Source of the DNA: an uncultured Desulfobacterales bacterium
Lineage (GTDB): Bacteria > Desulfobacterota > Desulfobacteria > Desulfobacterales > JAFDCJ01
Assembly (NCBI GenBank): GCA_945787595.1
Contig: CALZJV010000171.1
Span: 1-21,109, forward strand
DNA length: 21,109 bases
Reading direction: 5' to 3'
Positions 1-7,489 of the stretch are shown in pieces. Position 1 is the stretch's first letter; each line of letters begins with the position of its first letter. The notes under the pieces were generated by a model. The model was not told the DNA's origin. It was given only the letters and a program-made list of their open reading frames with translations, and searched no databases. Made by a program: the position numbers and the translations under genes.

Positions 1-1055
1 TCTCCAAATACGACCACTTCGTCTTCAAGCGCCACCCCCGAAATTGCGCCCACATCCAGCATGGTCAGGTCCATGCATACCCGCCCCACGATGGGGACTC
101 TGCGGCCGTGCACCAGCATGTGACCCCGGGAGGACAACAAACGATTGAAGCCATCGGCATATCCGACGGGGACTGTGGCAATGGTGGTGGGATTTTTTGT
201 CTGGAAAGTGATTCCGTAACTGACATTAAAACCGGCTGCTACCCTTTTTAAATGGATGATTTTACTTTTCAACGTCATCACCGGCTTCAGGTCGACGTTG
301 CTCTTATTGACTTCATCCGAGGGGTGCAGACCGTAAGTAGCGATACCCGGACGAACCATATCCAGATGAGAATCCGGCATGTCGATCAGAGCCGCACTGT
401 TGGCAGCATGCCTTAAGGGGGGTTGCAGCCCCTCCTTTTGAAGGCGATTGAGAAGATCCATGAATCGATTCAGCTGCAAGTTTGCATAAGATTTTTCGGC
501 ACTGTCGGCCGTAGCAAAGTGGGTGAAAATACCTTCCACGGTCAACCCGGGCAGCCGGGTGATGGCGTCAATTTCGCCTACTGGATTTTGTACCGGGATA
601 TCATCCGGGGTGTTGTTGATGGCATCCAGCAAAAAGCCGAGTCTTCCCATGCCGCTGTCCACCTTAAGGTGGACTGTGATTTTTTTCCCTCGTCGGGCTG
701 CTTTTTCGGATAAGGCCCTTGCTGTCGAAAGCGAATAGACGGATTGAATGAGGTCATGCTCGATTAGTATTGGTGCAAGGTCCGGCGAACTGTACCCAAA
801 AATTAAAATCGGGGCCTCGAGACCGGCTTCCCGCAGGGGCACGGCTTCATTGATTCTGGCGACGCCTAAATATTGCGCCCCGTTTTGCAGTGCTTCACGG
901 GCAACCTCAACGGCCCCGTGGCCGTAGCCGTTGGCTTTTACGACCGCCATCAGGCGGGCAGGCGGCCGGGTGATGCGTTTCAGCTCCTTGATGTTGTGAG
1001 CATAGGCTTTCAGGTCAATTTCAGCCCAGGTTATTGGATTGTCCAAAATTTTCAA
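1..1055 (-). CDS. alr: Alanine racemase, C-terminus off the left edge
   Basis: PLP enzyme interconverting L- and D-alanine to supply D-Ala for peptidoglycan. The minus-strand frame is open from 1055 to the window edge (351 codons plus two bases) and has no internal ATG before the active-site region. The PLP-lysine motif AVVKANGYGHG has its Lys at residue 40; VSYGITF carries the catalytic Tyr region and VGRVCMDLTMLDVG follows near the edge. Only the last few dozen residues are missing by family length. The start is a TTG at 1055-1053 that shares two bases with the lipA stop (TTGA), preceded by AGGAAG seven bases upstream inside lipA, so translation is probably coupled to lipA. The next in-frame ATG (the M of LMAVVKANGYG) would remove the first beta strand. 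Function is firm; the start is very likely. Confidence 0.95.
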   Translation of the reverse strand, partial: MKILDNPITWAEIDLKAYAHNIKELKRITRPPARLMAVVKANGYGHGAVEVAREALQNGAQYLGVARINEAVPLREAGLEAPILIFGYSSPDLAPILIEHDLIQSVYSLSTARALSEKAARRGKKITVHLKVDSGMGRLGFLLDAINNTPDDIPVQNPVGEIDAITRLPGLTVEGIFTHFATADSAEKSYANLQLNRFMDLLNRLQKEGLQPPLRHAANSAALIDMPDSHLDMVRPGIATYGLHPSDEVNKSNVDLKPVMTLKSKIIHLKRVAAGFNVSYGITFQTKNPTTIATVPVGYADGFNRLLSSRGHMLVHGRRVPIVGRVCMDLTMLDVGAISGVALEDEVVVFG

Positions 1056-1936
1056 TCTTTTACTTCCTGAAACAATTCCCTGGCATGATAAGAGCTTCGC
1101 ACCAACGGCCCGCTGGCAACTTCCGCGAAGCCCATTTGGAGTGCGGTCTTGCGCCACTCCTCGAATTCTTGCGGCGGTATATAGCGATTGACCGGCAAAT
1201 GGTCTTTCGAAGGCTGCAAATACTGGCCCAGGGTCAGCATGCGGCAGCCTGCTTTAAGCATGTCTTCAAGGGTACGGCTGATTTCAGACCGGTCTTCTCC
1301 CAATCCGAGCATGAGCCCGGACTTGGTGAGCAGTTCCGGGTCGTATTCATGGGCACGTTGAATCAGGTCGAGAGATCGCCGGTAATCCGCCTGGGGACGA
1401 ACTTCCGGATACAATCGCGGGACTGTTTCAATATTATGATTTAATACATCGGGGAGTGCATTCAAAACCGTTTCAAGGGCTTTATGACTTCCCTGAAAAT
1501 CCGGTATCAGAACTTCCACGCAAACATCAGGTATTTGTTGACGAATTTTTTCAATGGTTTCGGCAAAGATGCCGGCACCGCCATCCGGCAGGTCGTCCCG
1601 GGTAACGGAGGTCACGACGACATATCTCAACCCCATTTTCCGGGCAACGCTTGCGACCCTGGCGGGTTCCTCCGGGTCGGGCGGCTCCAGGGGACCTTCG
1701 GTCACCGCGCAAAACCGGCAATTGCGCGTGCAGCGGGAACCCAAAATCAGAAACGTTGCCGTATGGTGTGAAAAACATTCCCAGATATTCGGGCACCCGG
1801 CTTCCTGGCACACGGTGTGAAGCCGGTCTTTGCGGATCATCCCCTTGATTTTTTCAAAATCAGGGCCGGAAGGCAGTCGCTGTTTCAGCCAATCCGGTTT
1901 GCGGAGAGTAACGGGACTATTTGATTGATGCTTCAT
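1052..1936 (-). CDS. lipA: Lipoyl synthase (radical SAM)
   Basis: Inserts two sulfur atoms into protein-bound octanoyl groups, here most plausibly on GcvH encoded in the same cluster. The 294 residues match the family length. The auxiliary iron-sulfur cluster cysteines C43, C48 and C54 (CQEAGCPNIWEC) and the radical SAM motif C69-x3-C73-x2-C76 (CTRNCRFC) are both present. The C-terminal RSSYHA contains the conserved Arg-Ser-Ser that contacts the auxiliary cluster. The ATG at 1936 gives the normal N-terminus, but no clear Shine-Dalgarno sequence precedes it. It follows lipB after a gap of 320 bp and overlaps the start of alr. Identification is secure. Confidence 0.97.
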   Translation of the reverse strand: MKHQSNSPVTLRKPDWLKQRLPSGPDFEKIKGMIRKDRLHTVCQEAGCPNIWECFSHHTATFLILGSRCTRNCRFCAVTEGPLEPPDPEEPARVASVARKMGLRYVVVTSVTRDDLPDGGAGIFAETIEKIRQQIPDVCVEVLIPDFQGSHKALETVLNALPDVLNHNIETVPRLYPEVRPQADYRRSLDLIQRAHEYDPELLTKSGLMLGLGEDRSEISRTLEDMLKAGCRMLTLGQYLQPSKDHLPVNRYIPPQEFEEWRKTALQMGFAEVASGPLVRSSYHARELFQEVKD

Positions 1937-2256
1937 AATTCAGTGTGTTTGGCATTTGTCGGTTGAAACTGTGGAATGGAATTCGGCCCGATGGATGCGT
2001 GTTACTATTGTTAGAGACCCATTAGGGCACTTTAACCGGGAATCCCTGGCCCAGACCTGATTTCAAGAAGTTGTATCCACGGCAGATGTTTTTAATAGCA
2101 GAGGGTTGATCTCCTTGATAACGGCCTTCGCACTCTCCGAGGCGTAGGCTACGAGCCGGAGGCCAGGGCGGGCGTGAACGTTGAATCTCTCAACCTGGCT
2201 TTCAGTTTGCCAAAAACCAAATATTAAGCATTAAACCCCTAAACATCAACGATTTT
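1937..2256. other. Non-coding gap between lipB and lipA
   Basis: This 320-bp stretch lies inside the minus-strand gcv-lip cluster. No convincing gene was found on either strand. It holds the short palindrome at 2135-2161 and AT-rich, weakly repetitive sequence just after the lipB stop (about 2200-2256). No intrinsic terminator with a U-tract is visible, so read-through from lipB to lipA is possible, though lipA could also have its own promoter here. Confidence 0.6.
2135..2161. repeat. Short palindrome, copy A (CTCCG..CGTAG/CTACG..CGGAG)
   Basis: CTCCG (2135-2139) and CGTAG (2143-2147) pair with CTACG (2149-2153) and CGGAG (2157-2161), separated by three-base mismatched bulges. The same two-step stem occurs at 3226-3266 with a longer loop and a shared right flank (GGCC). 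There is no U-tract, so it is not a standard terminator. It may be a small dispersed repeat or an mRNA-stabilising hairpin. Confidence 0.6.
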
Positions 2257-3063
2257 TTAGCTTTGATTTTGCAATTGTTGCTGCAGGTGGGAAAAACTTG
2301 CTGCGGTTAGCTGAAGGTCCAGAACGGCTTCGAACTGCTTTTTTACAGTGGCACTTACTTCATTCATGGACAATTCACCGTCCAGCTCCTGCTGCATGGA
2401 TGTCATGCAGACGCCTTGAAGGCCACAGGGCTGGATATAGGAAAACGGGGTTAAATCGAGATTGACATTTAATGCCATACCATGAAAACTGATGCCTTTT
2501 CGAATGGCAAGGCCGATACTGCCCATTTTGTTATTGCCGACCCAGATTCCACGGTTGGCGGGGTTACGTTCTGCTGCAATGCCCCAGGTTCGGACCGTGG
2601 CAAGCATGATGTCTTCCAATATTTCGACAAAATCGACGACACCGAAGCTGCGTGCTTTCAGGTCCACAATGGGATAGGCGACCATCTGGCCGGGGCCGTG
2701 AAACGTGATATCTCCGCCGCGTTCGACATGCACAATGGGGATACCGGCGGTCTTTAGAAATTCCTCGGACACCAACAGATGCTCCAGGCCGCCGCGGCGA
2801 CCCAGGGTGAAAACGGTAGGATGTTCCAGAAACAGGATGATATCCGTATCAATGATTCCGTTGATCCGGGCGGCAACGATGTCACTTTGAAGCTTCCATG
2901 CTTCCTTGTAATCCATCAGGCCCAGGTCGACGGCGTAACATGTAGGCAGGTCGGTTGTGTGTTGATCGTTGTCCGTTGTGAAAACGCCTTTAACCGCCGA
3001 TTGATGATCTAAGTTGTCGGGATTTATTTTACCAGGCATTGTTGTCATTGTTATTTTCGTCAT
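2257..3063 (-). CDS. lipB: Octanoyltransferase LipB, start uncertain
   Basis: Transfers octanoate from acyl carrier protein to the lipoyl domain lysine, the first step of lipoate assembly. Numbering from the ATG at 3063: RGGDITFHGPGQ with H122, NNKMGSIG with catalytic K179, and IQPCGL with catalytic C213. At 268 residues it is about 45 residues longer than usual. Homology-like sequence begins near CYAVDLGLMDYKEAW (residue 42 on); the preceding residues (for example TDNDQHTTD) are encoded by a 7-bp tandem array. In-frame ATGs lie at 3063, 3048 and 3039; none has a clear Shine-Dalgarno sequence. No ATG, GTG or TTG falls between 3039 and the conserved part, only a CTG at residue 39. The function is firm but the N-terminus is not. 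Confidence 0.92.
   Translation of the reverse strand: MTKITMTTMPGKINPDNLDHQSAVKGVFTTDNDQHTTDLPTCYAVDLGLMDYKEAWKLQSDIVAARINGIIDTDIILFLEHPTVFTLGRRGGLEHLLVSEEFLKTAGIPIVHVERGGDITFHGPGQMVAYPIVDLKARSFGVVDFVEILEDIMLATVRTWGIAAERNPANRGIWVGNNKMGSIGLAIRKGISFHGMALNVNLDLTPFSYIQPCGLQGVCMTSMQQELDGELSMNEVSATVKKQFEAVLDLQLTAASFSHLQQQLQNQS
2950..2979. repeat. Degenerate 7-bp array inside the lipB 5' end
   Basis: On the minus strand the units read ACAACGG, ACAACGA, TCAACAC, ACAACCG. Their period matches the arrays found between genes elsewhere in the window. It codes for the low-complexity part of the lipB N-terminal extension, which suggests that intergenic-type sequence has been taken into the reading frame or that the real start lies downstream. 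Confidence 0.55.
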
Positions 3064-3145
3064 TCGAATTTGTTTCGTGCTTCGGATTTCGGTTTTAAAT
3101 GGTCGAGCAAATTGTCTTCGCCCCCTTCCAGGGGACTTCCTTAGG

Positions 3146-3164
3146 CCTCCCGTACCACGGGAGG
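3146..3164. repeat. Perfect 8-bp-arm hairpin upstream of lipB
   Basis: CCTCCCGT (3146-3153) and ACGGGAGG (3157-3164) form a perfect stem with a three-base loop. It lies in the gap between gcvPB and lipB, about 80 bases before the annotated lipB start. No U-tract follows on either strand, so a structural or mRNA-processing role is more likely than termination. Confidence 0.55.
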
Positions 3165-3225
3165 AGCGTTCACGCTACCGTTCTTTCATCATTCATTCTG
3201 CCTTGGGGCGGATCATTCCGCATTC

Positions 3226-3266
3226 CCTCCGGGGCGTAGGCCCCTATGGTCCCTACGGGCCGGAGG
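3226..3266. repeat. Short palindrome, copy B
   Basis: Left arm CCTCCGGGGCGTAGG (3226-3240) pairs with CCTACGGGCCGGAGG (3252-3266) except for two central bases; the loop is 11 bases. It has the same core as copy A at 2135-2161 and a similar flank. It lies just downstream of the gcvPB stop. No U-tract is present. Confidence 0.65.
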
Positions 3267-3269
3267 CCG

Positions 3270-3297
3270 CATTCGTCCTTCATCCTTCACCTCATCC
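3270..3297. repeat. 7-bp array at the gcvPB stop codon
   Basis: On the minus strand the gcvPB stop (TGA at 3294-3292) sits at the start of a short array with unit TGAAGGA twice, then CGAATGC. The array begins at the end of the coding sequence and runs into the palindrome at 3226-3266. The same arrangement is seen at livM and the two binding-protein genes. Confidence 0.55.
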
Positions 3298-4749
3298 TCT
3301 CAAACACGGCTTACGGGCAGCCGCCGTCTCATCCAGTCTTCTTCGACGGCATTTTTTCGGCGCCGCATGCAAGAGCTGCGGGTTTTCCTTGGCTTCTGCC
3401 GCAATGGACTTTATGGATTCGATGAAAAGATCGATGTCTTCTTTGGATTCGGTTTCCGTGGGCTCGATCATGATGGCTCCCGGAACCACCAGCGGAAAGT
3501 AAATGGTGGGCGGATGAAATCCATAGTCCATCAGCCGTTTGACGATGTCCAGAGTGGTTACTTTGTGCGCCTGCTGTCGCTTGTCGGAAAATACGCACTC
3601 ATGCATGCAGGGGCGATCATAGGGCAGGTGAAAGGTTCCCTTCAATCGTTCTTTGATGTAATTGGCGTTTAAGACCGCCAGTTGGCTGACTTTCTTCAGA
3701 TTTTTAGCACCCATACTTAAAATGTAACTGTAGGCCCTTATCTGAACGCCGACATTGCCGTAAAAGGCATGAAGCTTTCCGATGGATTCGGGAAAATTTT
3801 CTGAAAGAAGATAGCGGCCTTTCTTTTCAACGACACGGGGTACCGGTAAAAAAGGTGCCAGTTGATTCTTGACACAGACCGGACCTGATCCCGGCCCACC
3901 CCCGCCGTGGGGCGTTGAAAAAGTCTTGTGAAGATTTAGGTGAAGCACATCAATGCCGATTTCGCCCATGTGAACGATACCCATGACGGCATTCATGTTG
4001 GCCCCATCGCCATAAACAAGACCGCCTTTGGCATGCACGATGTCGGCAATTTTTTTAATGTTATCCTCAAACAGCCCCAGGGTGTTGGGATTGGTTACCA
4101 TGATGCCGGCGGTTTCTTCATCCATGACGTCGGCCACATCTTCAGGCGCCAGGACCCCTTTTTCATTGGATTTTATGGGTACCGGCCGGTATCCGCACAG
4201 AGCGGCACTGGCCGGATTGGTTCCATGGGCCGTATCCGGCACAATGATCTTTGAGCGCGGCGCCCCTTGACTCTGATGATACGCATAAAATAGAAGCATC
4301 CCGGTAAGCTCTCCGTGGGCGCCGGCGGCCGGCTGAATGGTGGCGGCGTCCATGCCGGTGATCTCCACCAGGAAGCGTTCAAGATCATACATGAGTTTGA
4401 GGATGCCCTGGGATAGATTCGGCGGAAGCATGGGGTGTGCTGCGGCAAATCCCGGCTGGGCGGCCTGTCTTTCATTGGTTTTAGGGTTATATTTCATCGT
4501 ACAGGAGCCCAGGGGATACATACCGCTGTCCACCGCGAAATTCCATTGGGACAAACGGGTATAATGGCGGACGATATCTACCTCGCTGAGGTCAGGAAAA
4601 TTGGGGCCTTCTCCAAGCAAATCTTCAGCTACAGGATAGGACTCAATGTCTCGTCGCGGCAGAGAAAATCCGCATCTTCCCTCTTTTCCTTTTTCCCAGA
4701 GCAGTGGTTCATTGAGTATCAGGCCGGTGGTGCCTGGATATTCTTTCAT
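3292..4749 (-). CDS. gcvPB: Glycine dehydrogenase (decarboxylating) subunit 2
   Basis: PLP-binding half of the two-subunit P-protein. With GcvPA it decarboxylates glycine and passes the aminomethyl group to lipoyl-GcvH. The internal aldimine lysine is in LNLHKTFSTPHGGGGPGSGP, K275 of 485 residues. SCTMKYNPK and DTAHGTNPASA are also typical of the family. The start at 4749 is chosen because GGGAGGTC sits just upstream; a longer frame back to 4815 adds 22 residues with no such site. The C-terminus keeps RRLDETAAARKP, but the segment before it (PKKCRR) differs from the usual TTPVRR, and the last codons run into a 7-bp array, so the end may be slightly altered. It follows gcvPA after a 168-bp gap. 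Confidence 0.96.
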   Translation of the reverse strand: MKEYPGTTGLILNEPLLWEKGKEGRCGFSLPRRDIESYPVAEDLLGEGPNFPDLSEVDIVRHYTRLSQWNFAVDSGMYPLGSCTMKYNPKTNERQAAQPGFAAAHPMLPPNLSQGILKLMYDLERFLVEITGMDAATIQPAAGAHGELTGMLLFYAYHQSQGAPRSKIIVPDTAHGTNPASAALCGYRPVPIKSNEKGVLAPEDVADVMDEETAGIMVTNPNTLGLFEDNIKKIADIVHAKGGLVYGDGANMNAVMGIVHMGEIGIDVLHLNLHKTFSTPHGGGGPGSGPVCVKNQLAPFLPVPRVVEKKGRYLLSENFPESIGKLHAFYGNVGVQIRAYSYILSMGAKNLKKVSQLAVLNANYIKERLKGTFHLPYDRPCMHECVFSDKRQQAHKVTTLDIVKRLMDYGFHPPTIYFPLVVPGAIMIEPTETESKEDIDLFIESIKSIAAEAKENPQLLHAAPKKCRRRRLDETAAARKPCLRG

Positions 4750-4830
4750 GTTTTGACCTCCCAACCAGCATAAACTGGATATTTGAAAGTTCGTAATCAT
4801 TAGCCACAAAGACACGAAGGCACAAAAAAG

Positions 4831-4914
4831 GTGTCAGGTTTCAGGTGTCAGTGTTCAGGTTTCAGGATTTTCCAACTCGCCTTCCTGACACCCGAAACCT
4901 GACACCTGAAACCT
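4831..4914. repeat. Inverted pair of 7-bp arrays between gcvPA and gcvPB
   Basis: Units GTGTCAG and GTTTCAG alternate from 4831 to 4866; their reverse complements (CTGACAC, CTGAAAC) run from 4884 to 4914. The 31-bp arms 4836-4866 and 4884-4914 are nearly complementary around a 17-base loop, giving a long imperfect hairpin. The right end lies four bases from the gcvPA stop. The same units recur at 7839-7996. Confidence 0.85.
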
Positions 4915-4917
4915 ATA

Positions 4918-6246
4918 CTATTTTATTTTTTCTACCAATTCGTCCATATCTTCTTTGCTGATGGTTTCCGTGACACACAGCAGATAATGATTGGCCAGTT
5001 CAGGATAATAACATTCCAGCGGTAAACCGGCGATGATTTTATCGGCGATCAGGCCTTCATGGGTTTTTAAAGAGCCTTCGCCGAAATCAACGACAAATTC
5101 ATTAAATGTCGGTTGTTCAAATGGGATGGCAAATCCGGCGCGGCGCAGCTCTGCCTTGAGGTATTCGCACTTGTCGTAATTCAGCCGCGCCAGTTCTTTT
5201 ATGCCGGATCCGCCCAGGGCGGACATGTACATGGCCGATGCCAGGGCACACAAGCTGTGGTTGGTACAGATGTTGGATGTGGCTTTTTCTCGGCGAATAT
5301 GTTGTTCGCGGGTAGCCAGGGTCAACACAAAACCGCGTTTTCCGTCCGCATCAACGGTTTGGCCCACCAACCGTCCCGGCATGTTGCGGACATATTTCAT
5401 CCGGGCGGCAAACATACCCAAGGCCGGTCCGCCGAAGGAGCGTGGTATTCCCAGACTTTGGCCTTCTCCGGCCACGATGTCGGCGCCTTGGCTGCCGGGA
5501 TTCTTCATCATGCCGTAAGCAAGGGGCTCGCTGAAACCTACAACAGCGAGCGCCTTTCTTTGCCGGGCGATGTCCCCCATGGTCTTAAGATTTTCAATGC
5601 AGCCGAAAAAATTGGGAGACTGAACAGCCACCGCTGCCAGATCATCCAGACCGTCGAGAGGAGTCGGATCGGTGGTACCGTCCGGCAGATAGGGAAGTTC
5701 CACGATCTCATAGCCGGTAGGGGCAAGATATGTTTTGATCACCCGGCGATAATTCGGATGGAGCAATCTTGATACCGCTACAGTTTTTTTCCGTGAAATT
5801 CGTATGGCCATCAACAGGGCTTCCGCCAGGGCGGAAGCACCGTCGTACTGTGAGGCATTTGCCACTTCCATGCCGAGCAGCCGGGCGGTCAGGGTCTGAT
5901 ATTCAAAAATGGCCTGCAAGGTTCCCTGGCTCATTTCCGGCTGATAAGGGGTATAGGACGTCACGAATTCCGAGCGGCCCAGTAGATGCTTTAGGGACGC
6001 CGGAATATAATGCTCATAGCTGCCGGCACCCATAAACACTTTGTATGCGGGCGAGACCGCCATGCTGCTGCAAAGCGTGTCGATGTGCTCGTCTAATTCC
6101 CATTCGGTCAAAGCCTCCGGCAGGTTAAGCTCGCAGTTGCAGTGGCAATCGTCGGGTATGGTTTCAAAAAGATCGTCCAGGGACTTCACACCCACCGTCC
6201 TCATCATCTCATCGATATCCTCTGATGTATGCGGCAAGTATCGCAT
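4918..6246 (-). CDS. gcvPA: Glycine dehydrogenase (decarboxylating) subunit 1
   Basis: N-terminal-type half of the split P-protein of the glycine cleavage system, acting with GcvPB. At 442 residues it has the usual subunit 1 length. Recognisable stretches are RYLPHTSEDI at the start, GAGSYEHYIPASLKHLLGRSEF, SYTPYQPEMSQGTLQAIFEYQT and the C-terminal TNHSLCALASAMYMS. The ATG at 6246 has AAAGGA eight bases upstream. It starts five bases after the gcvH stop, so the two genes are almost certainly cotranscribed. The pair GcvPA/GcvPB, rather than one fused GcvP, is common in anaerobes. No disruption is seen. Confidence 0.96.
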   Translation of the reverse strand: MRYLPHTSEDIDEMMRTVGVKSLDDLFETIPDDCHCNCELNLPEALTEWELDEHIDTLCSSMAVSPAYKVFMGAGSYEHYIPASLKHLLGRSEFVTSYTPYQPEMSQGTLQAIFEYQTLTARLLGMEVANASQYDGASALAEALLMAIRISRKKTVAVSRLLHPNYRRVIKTYLAPTGYEIVELPYLPDGTTDPTPLDGLDDLAAVAVQSPNFFGCIENLKTMGDIARQRKALAVVGFSEPLAYGMMKNPGSQGADIVAGEGQSLGIPRSFGGPALGMFAARMKYVRNMPGRLVGQTVDADGKRGFVLTLATREQHIRREKATSNICTNHSLCALASAMYMSALGGSGIKELARLNYDKCEYLKAELRRAGFAIPFEQPTFNEFVVDFGEGSLKTHEGLIADKIIAGLPLECYYPELANHYLLCVTETISKEDMDELVEKIK

Positions 6247-6251
6247 AATTA

Positions 6252-6650
6252 TTATCCTTTCAGGGATGCTAAATAAGCGTCTTTGGTCATCAGGCCGTCC
6301 AATTCGGCCGAGTCATGCGGCTTGACCTCGATCATCCATCCGTCGGAATAGGGCGTGTTGTTGATCAGCTCGGGGGAATCTTCCAGAGCACCATTGACAG
6401 CGACAATTTCACCGCCAACAGGCATGTACAACTCCGAAACGGCCTTGACGGATTCTACAGTGCCGAATTCAGCGCCCTTGTCAAAGGTTTCACCAACATC
6501 GGGCATTTCTACAAAAACGATGTCTCCCAGCTGATCCTGGGCATAATCGCTTATGCCAACTTTGACATTGTCTCCTTCGGCATTGGCCCACTCATGACTT
6601 TCTGCATAGCGAACATTATCGAGCAAGATTACATCGTTAATATCCTTCAT
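6252..6650 (-). CDS. gcvH: Glycine cleavage system H protein
   Basis: Small lipoyl carrier that shuttles the aminomethyl group between the P-, T- and L-proteins and is the likely target of LipB and LipA encoded downstream. The 132 residues match the family. The lipoylation site is K69 in GTVESVKAVSEL, within the usual FGTVESVKA context, and the N-terminal SHEWA is conserved. The start is supported by a strong AAGGAGG just upstream of the ATG at 6650. It is the first gene of the minus-strand cluster; gcvT, often next to it, is not present upstream, where 344 bp of non-coding DNA separates it from the Lrp-like gene. Confidence 0.97.
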   Translation of the reverse strand: MKDINDVILLDNVRYAESHEWANAEGDNVKVGISDYAQDQLGDIVFVEMPDVGETFDKGAEFGTVESVKAVSELYMPVGGEIVAVNGALEDSPELINNTPYSDGWMIEVKPHDSAELDGLMTKDAYLASLKG

Positions 6651-6745
6651 CGCTCCTCCTTAAGGGTTGTTTAGCGTTCATTTAAAAATGACTGTTTTCT
6701 CCAAATTCTGCAGCAGAGGATTCGGCTGGCGGATCGTTTTACTTG

Positions 6746-6758
6746 AACTCACTGAGTT
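6746..6758. promoter_or_regulatory. Candidate operator palindrome upstream of gcvH
   Basis: AACTCACTGAGTT is a perfect odd-length palindrome about 100 bases upstream of the gcvH start. On the minus strand it follows TTGAGA and lies within a possible -35 to -10 spacer, although the -10 match (GTAAAA) is poor. A second palindrome, TCATTTAAAAATGA, lies at 6678-6691 in the presumed leader. Either could bind a regulator such as the neighbouring Lrp-like protein. No glycine-riboswitch-like sequence was recognised in this gap. Confidence 0.3.
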
Positions 6759-6783
6759 ATCTCAATTCTGAACGGATGCTACA

Positions 6784-6926
6784 TAGTTTCCATCCATAAA
6801 TGGTCTTTTTGCCCAATCTCGGCGTCAATCGTCGCGATTGTTTGTGCGACGTAGCCTGCTACGTCTCCGCACAACCGCTTGATTTCCTTGATCTTGAATA
6901 AAAATCCGCATTTCTGGATTGGAAAC
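6784..6926. repeat. Dispersed repeat, full copy with terminal inverted repeats
   Basis: A non-coding element whose first 98 bases (6784-6881) match 11003-11100 with four mismatches. The ends are inverted: GTTTCCATCCA (6786-6796) and TGGATTGGAAAC (6915-6926), differing by one extra base. An internal stem pairs GTGCG..ACGTAGC with GCTACGT..CCGCAC around 6844-6872. No reading frame is present, so it resembles a MITE or a REP-like element rather than an autonomous insertion sequence. Confidence 0.8.
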
Positions 6927-6933
6927 ACTATTG

Positions 6934-6973
6934 AGTGCCCAAACTGATTTTAACCGATTTATAGATGGGCACT
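6934..6973. repeat. Inverted repeat downstream of the Lrp-like gene
   Basis: AGTGCCCA (6934-6941) and TGGGCACT (6966-6973) are perfect complements separated by 24 bases. It lies 22 bases past the stop of the Lrp-like gene in its transcription direction. No U-tract follows, so it is a weak terminator candidate at best. Confidence 0.4.
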
Positions 6974-6994
6974 ACTTAAGCTTCAGAGTCGTCG

Positions 6995-7441
6995 TCAATC
7001 CAATATGTAGGGCAGCTTTAAGTTATAACTTTTGTAAACAACGAATGTTTCCACGGATTGAACATCTTTTAACTTGGACACCTCATCGGTATAAAACTCC
7101 AGCAGGCCGAAACCGGATTTTAAGAGAACCACAAGGATCAGATCAAAGCGCCCGGTAACGACACTGACGGACACAACACCGTTTAATTTGCTGAACTCCT
7201 TGCCTTTATTGACAAGGTTCATGGTTTTTAGTTTGACGCCCACCATGACCACCCGAAGCCCGGAAATGGAATCCGGGTCTACCAGTCCGGAGATTTCCAG
7301 CACCCCCTCTTCCATCAGCTTATGAACTCGTGCGCGCACGGTGTTTTCGGAAAGGGACAGCTGTTCGGCGATTTTTCTGTAAGACTTTCGGCCGTTGCGA
7401 AGATGCTTGATAATTAAGAGATTGATATGGTCAATTTTCAT
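6995..7441 (-). CDS. Lrp/AsnC-family transcriptional regulator
   Basis: A small DNA-binding protein of the leucine-responsive regulator family, usually octameric and often sensing amino acids. The 148 residues comprise an N-terminal helix-turn-helix (YRKIAEQLSLSENTVRARVHKL, about residues 21-42) and a C-terminal RAM/ligand-binding domain (about 65-140). Start ATG at 7441; the upstream site is weak. It sits between the gcv cluster, in the same direction, and the divergent branched-chain-type amino-acid importer, so regulation of one or both is an attractive inference. A long inverted repeat spanning its own likely promoter (7490-7545) suggests autoregulation. The effector is unknown. Confidence 0.9.
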   Translation of the reverse strand: MKIDHINLLIIKHLRNGRKSYRKIAEQLSLSENTVRARVHKLMEEGVLEISGLVDPDSISGLRVVMVGVKLKTMNLVNKGKEFSKLNGVVSVSVVTGRFDLILVVLLKSGFGLLEFYTDEVSKLKDVQSVETFVVYKSYNLKLPYILD

Positions 7442-7489
7442 GGTCTCAGGTGGCGCCTGTCAATCTTGTTTACGAATAGAGCTGTAAAA

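Noticed and set aside
423..1444. Several plus-strand open frames of 65-136 codons
   Set aside because: They lie opposite alr and lipA, whose minus-strand frames carry the family motifs; the plus-strand products show no recognisable domains.
4750..4815. 22-residue N-terminal extension of gcvPB
   Set aside because: The internal ATG at 4749 has GGGAGG and begins at the family's normal N-terminus; the extension has neither.
6651..6994. Glycine riboswitch before gcvH
   Set aside because: No paired glycine-aptamer-like sequence was recognised; a covariance-model search would be needed to exclude it fully.
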